Notes: generated by a model from the sequence alone, not told the origin. DNA of 64,000 bases from Halomonas nitroreducens (GCF_003966155.1 NZ_RXNS01000017.1:1-64000); one strand, 5' to 3'. Positions 38,581 to 49,304 are shown, numbered from the stretch's first letter. Translations and numbers: made by a program.

Positions 38581-38599
38581 CCGAGATCTACCATCTGCC

Positions 38600-38820
38600 C
38601 AGCACCGACTGCCCAGCACCGACGTACCGCGCCCTGCCTCACCCGCTGACCACCATCTGCGTGGGCATCTCCGGCTTTCCTTCTCCAGCGGAGGGCTACG
38701 TCGGGCGCCCCCTGGTCTTCAACGAGAGGCTAGTGAAGCGCCCCGCAGCCAGCTTCTTCATGACCGTCATCGACGATAGCATGGAAGGCGTCGGCATCCA
38801 GGACGGCGATACCCTGATGG
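38600..38820 (+). pseudogene. umuD: umuD fragment
   Basis: One frame carries GFPSPAEGYVGRPLVFNE, then RPAASFFM and DDSMEGVGIQDGDTLMV, the middle of UmuD-type SOS mutagenesis proteins. The self-cleavage position reads SG in place of the usual CG or AG. The serine nucleophile (DSM) is present, but the catalytic lysine region and C-terminus are missing, replaced at about 38821 by reverse-oriented sequence of another gene. No umuC is near. Probably debris of a mobile umuDC operon. Confidence 0.7.
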
Positions 38821-38821
38821 T

Positions 38822-39086
38822 GGGCCAACAGCCCTCCCAGGGCGAGGGGAATCACCACGAAGTTGCCGAGCAACAGGGCTGCCAGGAAGCGCCAACCCTT
38901 CATCCCTTGGTCGATCCGCGTCAAGGGAACCTGGGATCAGGTGGCATAGAGCAAACTGCCAAACAGCGGCCAGAGGAAGGCTTCCAGCCGGGATGTCATG
39001 TCCGGCTGGCCCAGCCCGATGGCCAAGCCCCCCAAGATACTGATCAGGTAGATCCAGGATTGGTATCGTTCCACGCAGCCGCGCAT
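38822..39086 (-). pseudogene. ACR3/bile-acid-symporter-like fragment
   Basis: From ATG 39086 the frame reads ERYQSWIYLISILGGLAIGL and FLWPLFGSLLYAT, meets a TGA at 38937-38939, and resumes as SQVPLTRIDQGMKGWRFLAA and LLLGNFVVIPLALGGLL. This resembles the first membrane helices of arsenite-efflux/bile-acid-symporter family proteins. It is doubly broken: an internal stop, and loss of the rest at the junction with the umuD fragment. It follows the rhodanese gene on the same strand. Confidence 0.55.
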
Positions 39087-39101
39087 GGGACATGATCCCT
39101 G

Positions 39102-39425
39102 TCAGTCTTGCAGTGGTAAGCCGTCAGCCAGCCAGGCCCGTTTACCGCCCCTATAGTGGTAGACCTCGGTATAGCCGAGGCGGGCCAGGCGTTCGGCGGC
39201 ACGACCGGCACGCTTGCAGTCTTCACTGGCGCAGTACACGACGATGGTCGCCTGCTTGTCGGGCAACCATCGGGGTGCTTCGTTGAGGATGTCGTCGGAC
39301 ACGATATTGATGGCGCCCGGCAGGTGCCCCTTGGCGAAGCTATCGGCCGGCAGGGTATCCACCAGAATGAAATCCCGGCCGCGGCTCTGCCAGTCTCGCA
39401 GCGTGTGGGTATCGATCGTTGTCAT
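39102..39425 (-). CDS. Single-domain rhodanese
   Basis: 107 residues, one rhodanese domain. The active-site cysteine is in IVVYCASEDCKRAGRAAERL; DWQSRGRDFILVDTLPADSF and KGHLPGAINI match the conserved N-terminal motifs. It may carry persulfide sulfur or bind metal-thiol species. A GGAGG site precedes the ATG. It lies in the minus-strand metal-resistance cluster 25 bp downstream of the small membrane protein gene. Confidence 0.85.
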   Translation of the reverse strand: MTTIDTHTLRDWQSRGRDFILVDTLPADSFAKGHLPGAINIVSDDILNEAPRWLPDKQATIVVYCASEDCKRAGRAAERLARLGYTEVYHYRGGKRAWLADGLPLQD

Positions 39426-39450
39426 GACGCCTCCTGGTTACGCGCAGGCA

Positions 39451-39888
39451 TTAGTTGCCGAAGTAACGGTCCAGTCCCCACAGCAGCAGGCCGAACAACA
39501 AGTGCGGCAGAGCGGAGGCCGGAATCAGCTGAGGACCGATCGCCAGACCCGCAACTCCCCAGCCTACCACGGGGAAGAACACCACCAGGATCACCCCCCA
39601 TAGCACGGCGGCTAGACCCAGCGCGGTCAACAGGGTCTTGCGCGGGAAATAGCGCACGAACACCACCGACCAGAAGGTCACATAAGCCGTATGAAAGAGC
39701 AGACCGACCGGTAAGGGCAGGGACCGGCCCAGCAGGGTCTCGGCGAAGGCCAAGGAAGGTGGCTTCGGGAAAGGCGAGACGCCGGTTTTCAGCAAGGCTA
39801 CCATCACGATGGCGGTCAACACCGATACCGCGATCCCGATGCCGATAGCTCTGAGCCAGGAAGGTTTGTGGGAGGTTGCCTGGATCAT
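39451..39888 (-). CDS. Four-helix membrane protein of the metal cluster
   Basis: 145 residues with four hydrophobic segments (about 12-32, 58-78, 85-108 and 115-138). I do not recognise a named family. It has few charged residues and a WSVVFVRYFPRKT loop. It has a strong AAGGAG before the ATG, sits 91 bp downstream of the P-type ATPase gene and 25 bp upstream of the rhodanese gene, so an operon is likely. Its role in metal handling is inference from position only. Confidence 0.7.
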   Translation of the reverse strand: MIQATSHKPSWLRAIGIGIAVSVLTAIVMVALLKTGVSPFPKPPSLAFAETLLGRSLPLPVGLLFHTAYVTFWSVVFVRYFPRKTLLTALGLAAVLWGVILVVFFPVVGWGVAGLAIGPQLIPASALPHLLFGLLLWGLDRYFGN

Positions 39889-39979
39889 TTTCTACTCCTT
39901 CATATGCCTGAATCGGTGAATATGAGCCCTGTATGCTGTAAGTGTGGTGGAATCATTGCGAATAGGCCGAGGCATGGCT

Positions 39980-42418
39980 TCACGGCACTCTCGAGCGTAC
40001 GCTGGCCACGGCATCGAACAGCAGTGCCGGCCGTTGCCATAGGGAGTTGACGAAGATGGCGGTCACACTGGCGGCCATGGCCACCATGGCCCACACCGGG
40101 TAGATCAGGCCGGTAGATGCCAGCGGAATGCCAATGCCATTGAACAGGAACGCCAGCGAGACGTTCTGCAGCATCTTGCGATACCCCCAGTGGCTGATCC
40201 GCCAGGCGGTCACCACGCTGCTCACCTGTGCGTTGAGGATGATGATGTCGGCGGCGTCGATGGCGATGTCGGTGCCGCTGCCCATGGCGATGCCCACGTC
40301 CGCCTGCATCAGCGCCGGGGCGTCGTTGATGCCGTCGCCGACCATGGCCACCCGCTCCCCGTGCTGCATCTCTCGCAACACGTCGGCCTTCTGCTCCGGC
40401 AGTACGCCGGCGTGGACGGTGTCGATGCCCACCAAGCCGGCGATATGCCGGGCGGTGCGTTCGTTGTCGCCGGTCAGCAATGCAGTCTCGATGCCCAGGG
40501 AGTGGAGCCGGTGCACGGTCTCCGCGGCATCGGTACGCAGGCCGTCACCCAGGGCAATGGCCCCCAGCAGCTGTTCGCCACGGGCGACGACGATGACCGT
40601 GTGGCCCTGATGCTCGGCGCTTTCGATGCCATCGCTCACCGATGCCAGGGCGATGCCCTGTTCGACGAGAAAGGCCGGACTGCCTACCGATACCGGTTCG
40701 CCTTCCACCTGCGCGGTGACGCCTTGGCCGGCGTGTGCCTGGAACCTGTCGACATCGGGAATCGCCAGATCCCGAGACAGAGCCGCTTCGACCACGGCAC
40801 GCCCCAGGGGATGTTCCGAGGCGGACTCGACCGCAGCCGCCAGCGACAGCAGGGTGGCGTCGTCGCCATCGACACTGCTGATGTCGCGTACCGCGGGGCG
40901 GCCCTCGGTCAGGGTGCCGGTCTTGTCGAACACCACGGTGGTTACGCGTCGCAGGGCCTGAAAGGACTCGCCGGTGCGCATCAGCACGCCATGATCGGCC
41001 GCCTCGCCGGCGCCCCGCACGATGGACAGCGGCGCGGAGATGCCCACCGCGCAGGGATAGCCCATCACCAGCACTGTCAAGGCGGCGAACACGGCCCGTT
41101 CCAGGTCGGACGTGCTTCCCCAGAGTAGCGGCACACTCATCCAGAACACGAAGGCCAGTGCCGAGACGATCAGCACCGTGGGGGTATAGACCCGCAGCAC
41201 CCGGTCCACCAGATGCAGCAGGCCCGGCTTGAGTGCCCGGGCATCTTCCAGGCTGCGGACCACCTGTTGGAGGAAGCTCGCCTCGCCGGTGGCTGTCACC
41301 CGCACCACCAGCGTGCCGCTGCCATTGATGGCGCCGCCGACCACCACATCGCCTACCGTCTTCTCGATCGGCAGCGGCTCGCCGGTGACCAGCGACTGAT
41401 CCACGGCCGAGTCGCCCGCAATGACCTCGCCGTCCACCGGGATACGCTCGCCGGGGCAGATACGCACCCGCATGCCGGTTTCTACCTGTGCCACCGGCAG
41501 GTCACGGTCGCCGCCCTCGCTGATGACGTGGGCGGTCTCCGGCTGGAGGTCAAGCAGGCGGCGTACCGACTGGGAGCGGCGGGTCTTGACGATCAGCGAG
41601 AGCCACTCGGAAAAGAGATGGTAGGTCAGCACCATGACCGAGACGGCGAAGAAGGCGGCGGTGGGGTAGCCGTCGGGCCTCAGCACCAGACCGATACCGC
41701 CGCCGACCAACCCTGCGAAGGCCCCGATTTCCACGAGTACGTGTTGGTTGAGAATGCCGCGGCGCAGCGCCTGATAGGCCATGACCAGCATCTGCCGTGC
41801 GATACCGAACACCATGGCCACCGCCAGGATCGCGACCAAGATCGCCTCCTGGCCCGCCAGCAGGCTCCCGGCGCGTAGCGCGAACAGGACCAGCCCGCCC
41901 AGAGCCAACAGCGCGCTACCGCCCAGGGCGACTCGGGTGCCCTGGCCACGCAGGACGGCATAGCCGAAGATCACCAGGCTGACGTAGACCAGGGTGGATA
42001 GCCCCAGGGTCCAGGGCGACGTAGGATCGACGATAAGGCCCACCGCCGCCAGGCTGGTGGCCAGTGCCACCAGGAAGCGATTGCGTTCACGAGCCAGCTC
42101 GCGCTCCTGGTGAGCGTAGGGTTCGATCTTGCGAGGGTCGCTAAGGGTGTAGCCGATAGCCTGCAGGGTACCCATCAGCGTCTCGGCGCTATTCTCGCGC
42201 GTGTCGTACTCCACCAGGGCTTGTTCGTGGGTGAGGCTGACCGCCACGCGGCGTACCCCCGGTTTCTGTCCCAGAGCGCGCTCGATGGTGCCGGTGCACA
42301 GCGAGCAGTGCAGGCCGCCGATATGCGCCCTCACCCGCTGGATCTGCGGCTCCCCGGTGGATTCCAGACTCCAGGGCTGGAGGCCTTCCTCGATTGTGGT
42401 TGACGCTGTCGCACGCAT
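39980..42418 (-). CDS. P1B-type metal ATPase with YPC motif
   Basis: 812 residues. An N-terminal HMA domain has [12 protein letters not shown]; eight predicted membrane segments; actuator VTGEPLP; phosphorylation site [11 protein letters not shown]; nucleotide-domain SEHPLG and hinge [11 protein letters not shown]. The membrane metal-site motif, CPC in Cu and Zn/Cd/Pb pumps, is YPC here ([13 protein letters not shown]), and the usual ALGLATP is AVGISAP. Specificity therefore cannot be taken from the standard P1B classes. The start at 42418 is chosen over the TTG at 42454, which lies in the -10 box of a MerR-type promoter. It heads the gene run to the membrane protein and rhodanese. Confidence 0.88.
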   Translation of the reverse strand: MRATASTTIEEGLQPWSLESTGEPQIQRVRAHIGGLHCSLCTGTIERALGQKPGVRRVAVSLTHEQALVEYDTRENSAETLMGTLQAIGYTLSDPRKIEPYAHQERELARERNRFLVALATSLAAVGLIVDPTSPWTLGLSTLVYVSLVIFGYAVLRGQGTRVALGGSALLALGGLVLFALRAGSLLAGQEAILVAILAVAMVFGIARQMLVMAYQALRRGILNQHVLVEIGAFAGLVGGGIGLVLRPDGYPTAAFFAVSVMVLTYHLFSEWLSLIVKTRRSQSVRRLLDLQPETAHVISEGGDRDLPVAQVETGMRVRICPGERIPVDGEVIAGDSAVDQSLVTGEPLPIEKTVGDVVVGGAINGSGTLVVRVTATGEASFLQQVVRSLEDARALKPGLLHLVDRVLRVYTPTVLIVSALAFVFWMSVPLLWGSTSDLERAVFAALTVLVMGYPCAVGISAPLSIVRGAGEAADHGVLMRTGESFQALRRVTTVVFDKTGTLTEGRPAVRDISSVDGDDATLLSLAAAVESASEHPLGRAVVEAALSRDLAIPDVDRFQAHAGQGVTAQVEGEPVSVGSPAFLVEQGIALASVSDGIESAEHQGHTVIVVARGEQLLGAIALGDGLRTDAAETVHRLHSLGIETALLTGDNERTARHIAGLVGIDTVHAGVLPEQKADVLREMQHGERVAMVGDGINDAPALMQADVGIAMGSGTDIAIDAADIIILNAQVSSVVTAWRISHWGYRKMLQNVSLAFLFNGIGIPLASTGLIYPVWAMVAMAASVTAIFVNSLWQRPALLFDAVASVRSRVP

Positions 42419-42453
42419 CGCCTGCCTCGTGGTGAAAATGAGGTCATGCGTCA

Positions 42454-42485
42454 AGGATAGGGGCCGTACTTTGCTACAGGGTCAA
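42454..42485 (-). promoter_or_regulatory. MerR-type promoter of the metal ATPase
   Basis: On the minus strand TTGACC (complement of 42480-42485) and TATCCT (complement of 42454-42459) are 20 bp apart. The spacer begins CTGTAGCAAAGTACGG, a partial dyad. A spacer 2-3 bp too long with a central dyad is the hallmark of MerR/CueR/ZntR-activated promoters. Confidence 0.7.
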
Positions 42486-42548
42486 GCGCCAATGGGTTTC
42501 AATGGGCAACGCTACAGAGGCACAGCAGAGGTGGAGCCGGTCAAGCCC

Positions 42549-42929
42549 TCACGTCGAGGAGAAGGCCAGCCCCAGGCTGCCCGGGGTCCCGGAGAGGCGT
42601 GGCAGGAAGCGGTTCACGCGGGCCAGGAGCCAGGGCGCGCGCCCACCGAGGTACAGCAGTCCCACGCCCGCATAGAGACTTCCCAGCAGGGCCCAGAGAC
42701 CGTGCTGAAGCCCCATGAACGCACTGCCGATCAGTGCCGCGAGCACCCCGAGCCCGGCCATCAACGCGGCCCGGCTCAGGGTGAACAGCAGCGTCTGGAC
42801 TGCCTGCATTCGGCGAGGCAGCCGTTCGAGATGGCGGATGAACAGCAGATGGCTACCGACCGAACAGGGCTCGACGAAGCCCAGCAACCCGAGTCCGGCG
42901 GCCAGCGGCAAGGCAGCTGCAAACCCCAA
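42549..42929 (-). pseudogene. CcdA/DsbD-like membrane protein, C-terminally truncated
   Basis: 126 residues with three hydrophobic segments. LGFVEPCSVGSHLLFIRHLE resembles the first half of CcdA/DsbD transmembrane thiol transporters (proline-cysteine near the first helix). Relatives are about 200 residues or more with a second cysteine half; here the frame ends at LAFSST just as the sequence changes character. It begins 4 bp after the merR-HMA stop. Probably a 3'-deleted gene; it might still be translated. Confidence 0.55.
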
Positions 42930-42933
42930 GACG

Positions 42934-43602
42934 CTAGCCTGCCTCTGTCACGAGGCTTGCTGAATACCCGGCGCCCTGCACCGCCTCGGCGAGCCGCTCA
43001 CCGGAGGTCTGACTGGTGTCGACGGCCACCTTGGCCTCGCCGTTTTCATGGGAGACCGAGCACCCCTTGACCCCCGGCTGCTGCTCGAGAACATGGCGGA
43101 CGATCTCCGCACACCCATCGCAGTGCATGCCCTTGATCGTGAGTCTTACTGTCTGCATGTCAGGCTCCTTTCGCTCGGCCGGCTCGCTGGCCAGCCTCTG
43201 GTCGTGCTCCAGGGCGTCGATGATGGAGCAGCACCGCAATGGGCCTTGTCCGGGACAGCGGTCGAGCAGCGCCATCAGCCCTCGACGGATATGCCGGAGC
43301 CGCTCGATCTTGTGGTCCACATCCTGGAGTTTGGCGGTGGCTCGCTGCCGAACCTCGATGGCATCGGTGCCGTGGCTGGCACGCAGCGAGAGCAGCTCGG
43401 CGATCTCGCGCAGGGAGAACCCGAGATGCTGGGCGCGGCGAATAAACTGCACCCGCTGCACCGTCTCATCTGGATAGACCCGATACCCCCCACTCTTGGG
43501 GCGAAGCGGCTGTTCGATGAGCCCGCGTCGCTCGTAGAAGCGAATCGTCTCGACCCCAACCCCCACCGCTTGGGCTACTTTGCCGATGGTCATGTCGCTC
43601 AT
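42934..43602 (-). CDS. MerR regulator fused to an HMA metal-binding domain
   Basis: 222 residues in one frame. Residues 1-135 are MerR-like: TIGKVAQAVGVGVETIRFYE helix-turn-helix, a dimerisation helix, and cysteines in DRCPGQGPLRCCSI. The first of the three mercury ligands of Tn21 MerR (C82) is not conserved (GTDAIEV). Residues 148-222 are an HMA domain, MQTVRLTIKGMHCDGCAEIV, as in MerP and CopZ. AAAGGAG lies 7 bases before the internal ATG of MQTV, so the HMA domain may also be translated separately. It is preceded by a perfect dyad operator. Possible regulator-chaperone fusion controlling this cluster. Confidence 0.85.
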   Translation of the reverse strand: MSDMTIGKVAQAVGVGVETIRFYERRGLIEQPLRPKSGGYRVYPDETVQRVQFIRRAQHLGFSLREIAELLSLRASHGTDAIEVRQRATAKLQDVDHKIERLRHIRRGLMALLDRCPGQGPLRCCSIIDALEHDQRLASEPAERKEPDMQTVRLTIKGMHCDGCAEIVRHVLEQQPGVKGCSVSHENGEAKVAVDTSQTSGERLAEAVQGAGYSASLVTEAG

Positions 43603-43629
43603 GCCGGCACCTGCGCAGTCTCCGAAAAG

Positions 43630-43661
43630 AGTTTACAGGCCGTACCATGGTACGGTGACAA
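43630..43661 (-). promoter_or_regulatory. MerR-type promoter/operator of merR-HMA
   Basis: The perfect 16-bp palindrome CCGTACCATGGTACGG (43640-43655) lies between TTGTCA (complement of 43656-43661) and TAAACT (complement of 43630-43635), a 20-bp spacer. It is close to the classical mer operator CCGTAC-N4-GTACGG. It reads toward merR-HMA, indicating autoregulation. Confidence 0.75.
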
Positions 43662-43691
43662 GGAGTGGACAGGAGCCAGCGAGGCAGTCAT

Positions 43692-44331
<640 letters not shown>

Positions 44332-44351
44332 CCCCGGCAGACCGAAGACGT

Positions 44352-44378
44352 GGCCGACCGGCGCGATGCCGGTCGGCC
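44352..44378. terminator. Hairpin after upp
   Basis: GGCCGACCGGC (44352-44362), loop GCGAT, GCCGGTCGGCC (44368-44378): perfect 11-bp stem 20 bp downstream of the upp stop. The trailing T-tract is weak. The merA remnant begins right after it. Confidence 0.6.
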
Positions 44379-44397
44379 AGCCAGGGCGCGGGCTGCC

Positions 44398-45027
44398 TCA
44401 GCGGGTACCGAAGATCTTGTCCCCCGCATCACCGAGCCCCGGCACGATATAGCCGTTCTCGTCGAGGTGGTCGTCCACGGCGGCGGTGTAGATCTCGATA
44501 TCCGGGTAGGAGGCCTGCACGCGCTTGATGCCTTCCGGGGCGGCCACCAGCACGATCACCTTCATGTGCTTGCAGCCCCGGTCACGGAGCATGTCCAGGG
44601 TCGCTACCATGGTGCCGCCGGTGGCCAGCATCGGGTCGATGACGATGGCCATGCGCTCGTCCAGGTCGCCCGCGAACTTCGAGAAATACGGCACCGGTTC
44701 GAGGGTCTCCTCGTCGCGGTACAGGCCCACCACGCTGATCCGGGCACTGGGGATCAGGTCGTTCACGCCCTCGAGCATACCGAGGCCGGCGCGCAGGATC
44801 GGCACGATGGTGACCTTCTTGCCCTTGAGCTGCTGCACGGGGATCGGCTCGCCGCTCCAGCCGGCAATCTCCCGCGTCTCCAGCTCGAGGTCCTGGGTCG
44901 CCTCGTAGGTGAGCAGCTTGGCCAACTCGCCGGCCAGTTCACGGAAACTCTTGGTACTGATGCCGGCTTCGCGCATCAGACCCAGCTTGTGCTGGACCAG
45001 GGGGTGCTGGATGGCATGAACGCTCAT
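44398..45027 (-). CDS. upp: Uracil phosphoribosyltransferase
   Basis: 209 residues, exactly the usual size. PRPP-binding motif [18 protein letters not shown], uracil-binding C-terminal [15 protein letters not shown], and N-terminal [15 protein letters not shown]. It makes UMP from uracil and PRPP. It is the last gene of the salvage group; its transport partner uraA is at 28.2 kb. Confidence 0.97.
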   Translation of the reverse strand: MSVHAIQHPLVQHKLGLMREAGISTKSFRELAGELAKLLTYEATQDLELETREIAGWSGEPIPVQQLKGKKVTIVPILRAGLGMLEGVNDLIPSARISVVGLYRDEETLEPVPYFSKFAGDLDERMAIVIDPMLATGGTMVATLDMLRDRGCKHMKVIVLVAAPEGIKRVQASYPDIEIYTAAVDDHLDENGYIVPGLGDAGDKIFGTR

Positions 45028-45163
45028 GGCGGACCTCTTCGGCGGGGATTGGATCGATGGCAGCCTTTGTCACATGCCGGGCATGTGCAAATCGGGCGCC
45101 ATTCTAACCGCATCCCGCCGCCAGGTTAAGCTGGCCGAGGCCGGCCTGTCGCGGCCGCCCCGG

Positions 45164-45847
45164 TCAGGGAGTCTCGGGCAGCTGCCAGTCGATCGGCGTC
45201 CGGCCATGCTCGACCAGGAAGGCGTTGGCCCGGGAGAAGTGGTGGTTGCCGAAGAACCCCCGGTGGGCCGAGAGCGGCGAGGGATGCGGTGACTCCAGCA
45301 CCAGATGCCGGCGGGTATCCACCAAAGCCTTCTTCTGGCGGGCATGGCTGCCCCAGAGCAGGAAAACCGAAGGGGCGGCGTGCTCGTTGACCGCGGTGAT
45401 GGCGCGGTCGGTGAAGGTCTCCCAGCCCTTGCCGCGGTGGGACCCGGCGTTGCCCTGCTCCACTGTCAGCGAGGTATTGAGCAACAGCACCCCCTGACGG
45501 GCCCAGCTCTCCAGATAACCATGATTCACCGGCTGGAAGCCTACGTCTGCGGCCAGCTCCTTGTAGATATTGACCAGGGAGGGCGGGATACGCACCTCGG
45601 GGCGCACCGAGAAGCACAGGCCATGGGCCTGGTTCGGACCGTGATAGGGATCCTGGCCGAGGATCACCACCTTGACCTGGTCAAGGGGCGTCAGCTCGAA
45701 GGCCCGGAACCAGTCCGAGGAGTGCGGGTAGATGACCTTGCGGGCCGCCTTCTCGGCGGCCAGGAAGTCGCGCAGCGCCTGCATGTAGGGCGCCTCGAAC
45801 TCGCCATCTAGCCAGTGCTGCCAGCTGTCGGGAAGGGGGCAGCTCAT
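45164..45847 (-). CDS. ung: Uracil-DNA glycosylase
   Basis: 227 residues. Catalytic-water motif [18 protein letters not shown], uracil-recognition LLWGSHA and the DNA-intercalation loop [13 protein letters not shown] are intact. It removes uracil from DNA to start base-excision repair. It begins 3 bp after the gpt stop (end to start on the minus strand), so it is probably co-transcribed with the purine salvage genes. Confidence 0.96.
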   Translation of the reverse strand: MSCPLPDSWQHWLDGEFEAPYMQALRDFLAAEKAARKVIYPHSSDWFRAFELTPLDQVKVVILGQDPYHGPNQAHGLCFSVRPEVRIPPSLVNIYKELAADVGFQPVNHGYLESWARQGVLLLNTSLTVEQGNAGSHRGKGWETFTDRAITAVNEHAAPSVFLLWGSHARQKKALVDTRRHLVLESPHPSPLSAHRGFFGNHHFSRANAFLVEHGRTPIDWQLPETP

Positions 45848-45850
45848 GGC

Positions 45851-46330
45851 TCAGCGCTTGACCTGGTCGGCCAGCGGCTCGACATAGGCCACGCCCATGT
45901 CCCAGGGAAACTGGATCCAGCAGTCCTGGGCCACCTCGGTGAGGTACTGGTCGACCAGCGGCCGCCCCTCCGGCTTGGCATAGACGGTCACGAAATGCGC
46001 CTTGGGCAGCATCTCGCGCACCTTGCGGGCGGTCTTGCCGGTGTCGACCAGGTCATCGACCAGCAGCCAGCCGTCGCCGTCGTGATCGACGCCCTTCATG
46101 ACCTCGAGGCCGCCCTGCTCCATGCCCTCGTAGCTCTTGATGCAGACGGTGTCGATCAGCCGCACGTTGAGTTCACGGGCGATCAGCGCCGCGGGAATCA
46201 GCCCGCCCCGAGTGATGGCGACGATGCCCTTGAAGTCGCGCTCGACCAGACGATGGCAGAGCTCGCGAACGTCCCGGTGCAGCTGGTCCCAGGACACGGT
46301 GAAATGCTGGTGGTAGCGGTGGGTGCTCAT
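45851..46330 (-). CDS. gpt: Xanthine-guanine phosphoribosyltransferase
   Basis: 159 residues from the ATG at 46330, matching E. coli Gpt in length. Motifs: [39 protein letters not shown] (PRPP loop) and [10 protein letters not shown] at the end. It salvages guanine and xanthine. A longer in-frame start overlaps apt and is rejected; the chosen start lies 7 bp after the apt stop. Confidence 0.93.
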   Translation of the reverse strand: MSTHRYHQHFTVSWDQLHRDVRELCHRLVERDFKGIVAITRGGLIPAALIARELNVRLIDTVCIKSYEGMEQGGLEVMKGVDHDGDGWLLVDDLVDTGKTARKVREMLPKAHFVTVYAKPEGRPLVDQYLTEVAQDCWIQFPWDMGVAYVEPLADQVKR

Positions 46331-46337
46331 GGCGGTG

Positions 46338-46886
46338 TCACTCGTCCTCGGTGAAGGAGCAGACGGAGAAGACACTATAGCCGGCATCGCGGATGCGCTG
46401 GGAGCCACTCAGGTCCGGCAGGTCGACGATCGCCGCGGTCTCCACCACATGGCCGCCGGTGCGGGTGATCAGCTTGGCCGCGGCCAGCATGGTCCCGCCG
46501 GTGGCGATCAGGTCATCGACCACCAGGATGCGGTCGCCCTCGCGGAAGGCGTCGGAGTGGAGCTCCACCTCGGCTTCGCCGTATTCCAGGGTGTAGGTCT
46601 CGCTGATGGTCTTGAACGGCAGCTTGCCCTTCTTGCGCACCGGCACGAAGCTGCAGCCCAGCTCGTAGGCCAGCGGCGCCCCGACGATGAAGCCCCGGGC
46701 ATCGATGGCGGCGACGGCATCGATATCCATCTCCTGGTAGCGGTGCACGAAGCTGTCGATCAGCTTGCGAAAGGCGGCGCTGTTCTGCAGCAGCGGCGTG
46801 ATATCGCGGAAATTGACGCCCGACTGCGGCCAGTCGGGGACGGTCCGGATCACGGACTTGATGTAGTCACCGTAGATGCTCATCAC
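46338..46886 (-). CDS. apt: Adenine phosphoribosyltransferase
   Basis: 182 residues. [36 protein letters not shown] and the PRPP motif [14 protein letters not shown] identify Apt, which forms AMP from adenine. It lies 19 bp downstream of the purine permease gene and just upstream of gpt: transporter and two salvage enzymes together. Confidence 0.97.
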   Translation of the reverse strand: MMSIYGDYIKSVIRTVPDWPQSGVNFRDITPLLQNSAAFRKLIDSFVHRYQEMDIDAVAAIDARGFIVGAPLAYELGCSFVPVRKKGKLPFKTISETYTLEYGEAEVELHSDAFREGDRILVVDDLIATGGTMLAAAKLITRTGGHVVETAAIVDLPDLSGSQRIRDAGYSVFSVCSFTEDE

Positions 46887-46905
46887 GATTCTCGGTTGGT
46901 CAGTG

Positions 46906-48210
46906 TCAGTCGAGGAACAGGAACTTGCCGGCGAAGATCAGCGCCAGCACCACCACGGCCGGGTTCAGGTCGCCAAAGCGCCCGGACAGGGCCTTGATGG
47001 CCGCGTAGCTGATAAAGCCCAGCGCGATACCCTCGGCGATGGAAAAGGTCAGCGGCATGGCCAGCGCGGAGATCAGTACCGGCGCGGCCTCGGTGGCATC
47101 GTCCCAGTCCGCGTGGGTCAGGCTGCCGGCCATCAGCACCGCCACGTACAGCAGGGCACCGGCCGTGGCATAGGCGGGGATGGAGCCGGCCAGCGGCGAG
47201 AAGAACAGGCTGATCAGGAACAGCACGGCCACCACCACGGCGGTCAGGCCGGTGCGCCCGCCGGAGACGATGCCGGCGGTGGACTCGATGTAGCTGGTCG
47301 TGGTCGAGGTGCCGAGCGCGGCCCCGGCCATGGAAGCGCCACTGTCGGCCATCATGGCCCGGCCGATGCGCGGCAGCTTGCCCTGCGCGTCGAGCAGGCC
47401 ACCACGATGGGCCACGCCGATCAGCGTCCCGGAGGTGTCGAAGAGATCGACGAACAGGAAGGCGAAGACCACGCTGAACATGGCGATGTCGAAGGCCCCG
47501 GCCAGGTCCAGCTGCATGATCGTCGGCGCGATCGACGGCGGCATGGACATCACCCCGGCGAACTCGTTGTGGCCCAGAATCATGGCCAGGATGGTGATGC
47601 CGAGGATGCCGATCATCACCGCGCCGGTGATTCGCAGATAGGCCAGGGCCGTGATCACGAAGAAGCCGAGCAGCGCATAGAGGGCCGAGGGCTCGGAGAG
47701 ATCGCCAAGCGCCACGTAGGTGGCCGGATTGGCCACCACGATGCCGGCGTTCTTCAGCGCGATCATCGCCAGGAACAGGCCGATACCCGCGGCAATGCCC
47801 ATGCGCAGCGACATGGGAATCGAGTTGATGATCCACTCGCGGATGCGAAAGATGCTGAGCAGGAAGAAGGTGAAGCCCGAGAGGAAGACTGCGCCGAGCG
47901 CCGCTTCCCAGGTGTAGCCCATGCCGAGCACCACGCCGTAGGTAAAGAAGGCATTGAGCCCCATGCCCGGCGCCAGGGCAATGGGATAGTTGGCCCACAG
48001 CCCCATGATCAGACAGCCGATGGCCGATGCCACGCAGGTGGCCACGAAGACCGCGCCATAGTCCATCCCCGACTCCGAGAGAATGCTCGGGTTGACGAAG
48101 ATGATATAGGCCATCGTCAGGAAGGTGGTGATGCCGGCGATGACCTCGGTCTTCACGTCGGTATCGTGCTCGGTGAGCTTGAAGTGGTTGTCCAGAAGGC
48201 GTTTCAGCAT
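46906..48210 (-). CDS. AzgA-type purine permease
   Basis: 434 residues, about 13 membrane segments. [20 protein letters not shown] at the N-terminus, [16 protein letters not shown], and [17 protein letters not shown] with [13 protein letters not shown] are signatures of the AzgA/GhxP/PbuG branch of nucleobase transporters, which carry adenine, guanine or hypoxanthine with protons. The start at 48210 ([10 protein letters not shown]) is the conserved N-terminus; longer frames are spurious. Adjacent apt and gpt point to adenine/guanine as substrates. Confidence 0.92.
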   Translation of the reverse strand: MLKRLLDNHFKLTEHDTDVKTEVIAGITTFLTMAYIIFVNPSILSESGMDYGAVFVATCVASAIGCLIMGLWANYPIALAPGMGLNAFFTYGVVLGMGYTWEAALGAVFLSGFTFFLLSIFRIREWIINSIPMSLRMGIAAGIGLFLAMIALKNAGIVVANPATYVALGDLSEPSALYALLGFFVITALAYLRITGAVMIGILGITILAMILGHNEFAGVMSMPPSIAPTIMQLDLAGAFDIAMFSVVFAFLFVDLFDTSGTLIGVAHRGGLLDAQGKLPRIGRAMMADSGASMAGAALGTSTTTSYIESTAGIVSGGRTGLTAVVVAVLFLISLFFSPLAGSIPAYATAGALLYVAVLMAGSLTHADWDDATEAAPVLISALAMPLTFSIAEGIALGFISYAAIKALSGRFGDLNPAVVVLALIFAGKFLFLD

Positions 48211-48386
48211 GAGATTCGTCCTGCGCGGGGGCGATGTCGCGTCCGGGTGCGAGAAAAGCCGCACATGGTAGCGGATGGCGACTCGTGTTGCGAGACGCCC
48301 GCGGGCAACCGGTGCGGCGAGACTCCCTGTATATAAGTGACTTCCTGGTACGATGCCAGCCGCACCGCCAACGCAGCCTGAACGCC

Positions 48387-49017
48387 TCAGTGACCGCGGG
48401 CGGCCAGGACGCGCTCTACGGTCTCGACAATGGCCTGGGTCTGGGGATCGATCTCGATATTGACGTAGTCGCCCGGCACCCGGTCCACCAGCACGGTCCG
48501 CGCCAGGGTCTCGGGGATCAGGTCGACGCAGAAGCGCGGGCCATGTCCGGCTGTCGCCTGGCGCGCCTCGCCGATGGTCAGGCTGGCGCCATCCACGCCG
48601 ATGTAGCCCTTGTCGAACAGGAAGCGCCCCAGGGCGTGGGGCAGCTCGAACCACAGGCGCCGGTTGTTGGGCGCTTCGTCAAGCTCCACCAGCTCGGCCA
48701 TGGCCATGACATGCCCGGACATGGCGTGGCCGCCGATCTCGTCGCCGAAACGGGCGGCACGCTCGAGGTTGACCCGGTCGCCCACCGCCAGCTGCCCCAG
48801 GTTGGTCACTCTGAGGGTCTCCCGCATCAGGTCGAAGCTGACCCGCTCGCCGTCGATGGCGGTGACGGTCAGGCACACCCCGTTGTGGGCCACCGAGGCG
48901 CCGATCTCGAGGCCCTCGCCAAGCGCCGGGGGCAAGGCCAGCACATGGGTGCGGAACGCCTCCGCTTCCTGGATGGCCACCACTTCCGCGGTGCCCTGCA
49001 CGATGCCTGTGAACATG
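48387..49017 (-). CDS. ribE: Riboflavin synthase alpha chain
   Basis: About 209 residues with two lumazine-binding repeats: MFTGIVQGTAEVVAI / NGVCLTVTAID in the first half and FGDEIGGHAMSGHVMAMAEL / KGYIGVDGASLTI in the second. It dismutates 6,7-dimethyl-8-ribityllumazine to riboflavin. The conserved MFTGIV start fixes 49017. No other rib gene and no FMN-riboswitch consensus adjoins it. Confidence 0.95.
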
Positions 49018-49304
49018 CCCTCTCCTCTCGCGTGGCCGGGGCCGCCGGAAGGCGACCGCAAAGCCGATAGTGTAGGGAAGCCCTGGCCACCGCGTCCATG
49101 CCGCTGGCTGTCGGCCCGCATCAAGCGGGCCGGGCGGGACAACGCGTTCGCCAAGGTCGTGGCACCGGCCCATGCACAGCAATTCTTGCTGCCATAAGGA
49201 TATTTTCAGTAAAAACCGCCACCCTGAAGCGCCTCGGGCCTCAACATGGCCCAAAGCGTTTGACATACGCTTGTTCGAGACCTAGGATAGCCCGCTACAT
49301 TTTG

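Noticed and set aside
38425..38649. A standalone small DNA-binding protein
   Set aside because: The sequence is the N-terminus of IS21 IstA next to IS21 end repeats, cut by recombination.
42419..42454. TTG start for the metal ATPase
   Set aside because: It overlaps the -10 element of the MerR-type promoter; ATG 42418 has a GAGG ribosome site.
49018..49300. FMN riboswitch before ribE
   Set aside because: No RFN-type conserved blocks on the minus strand upstream of ribE.
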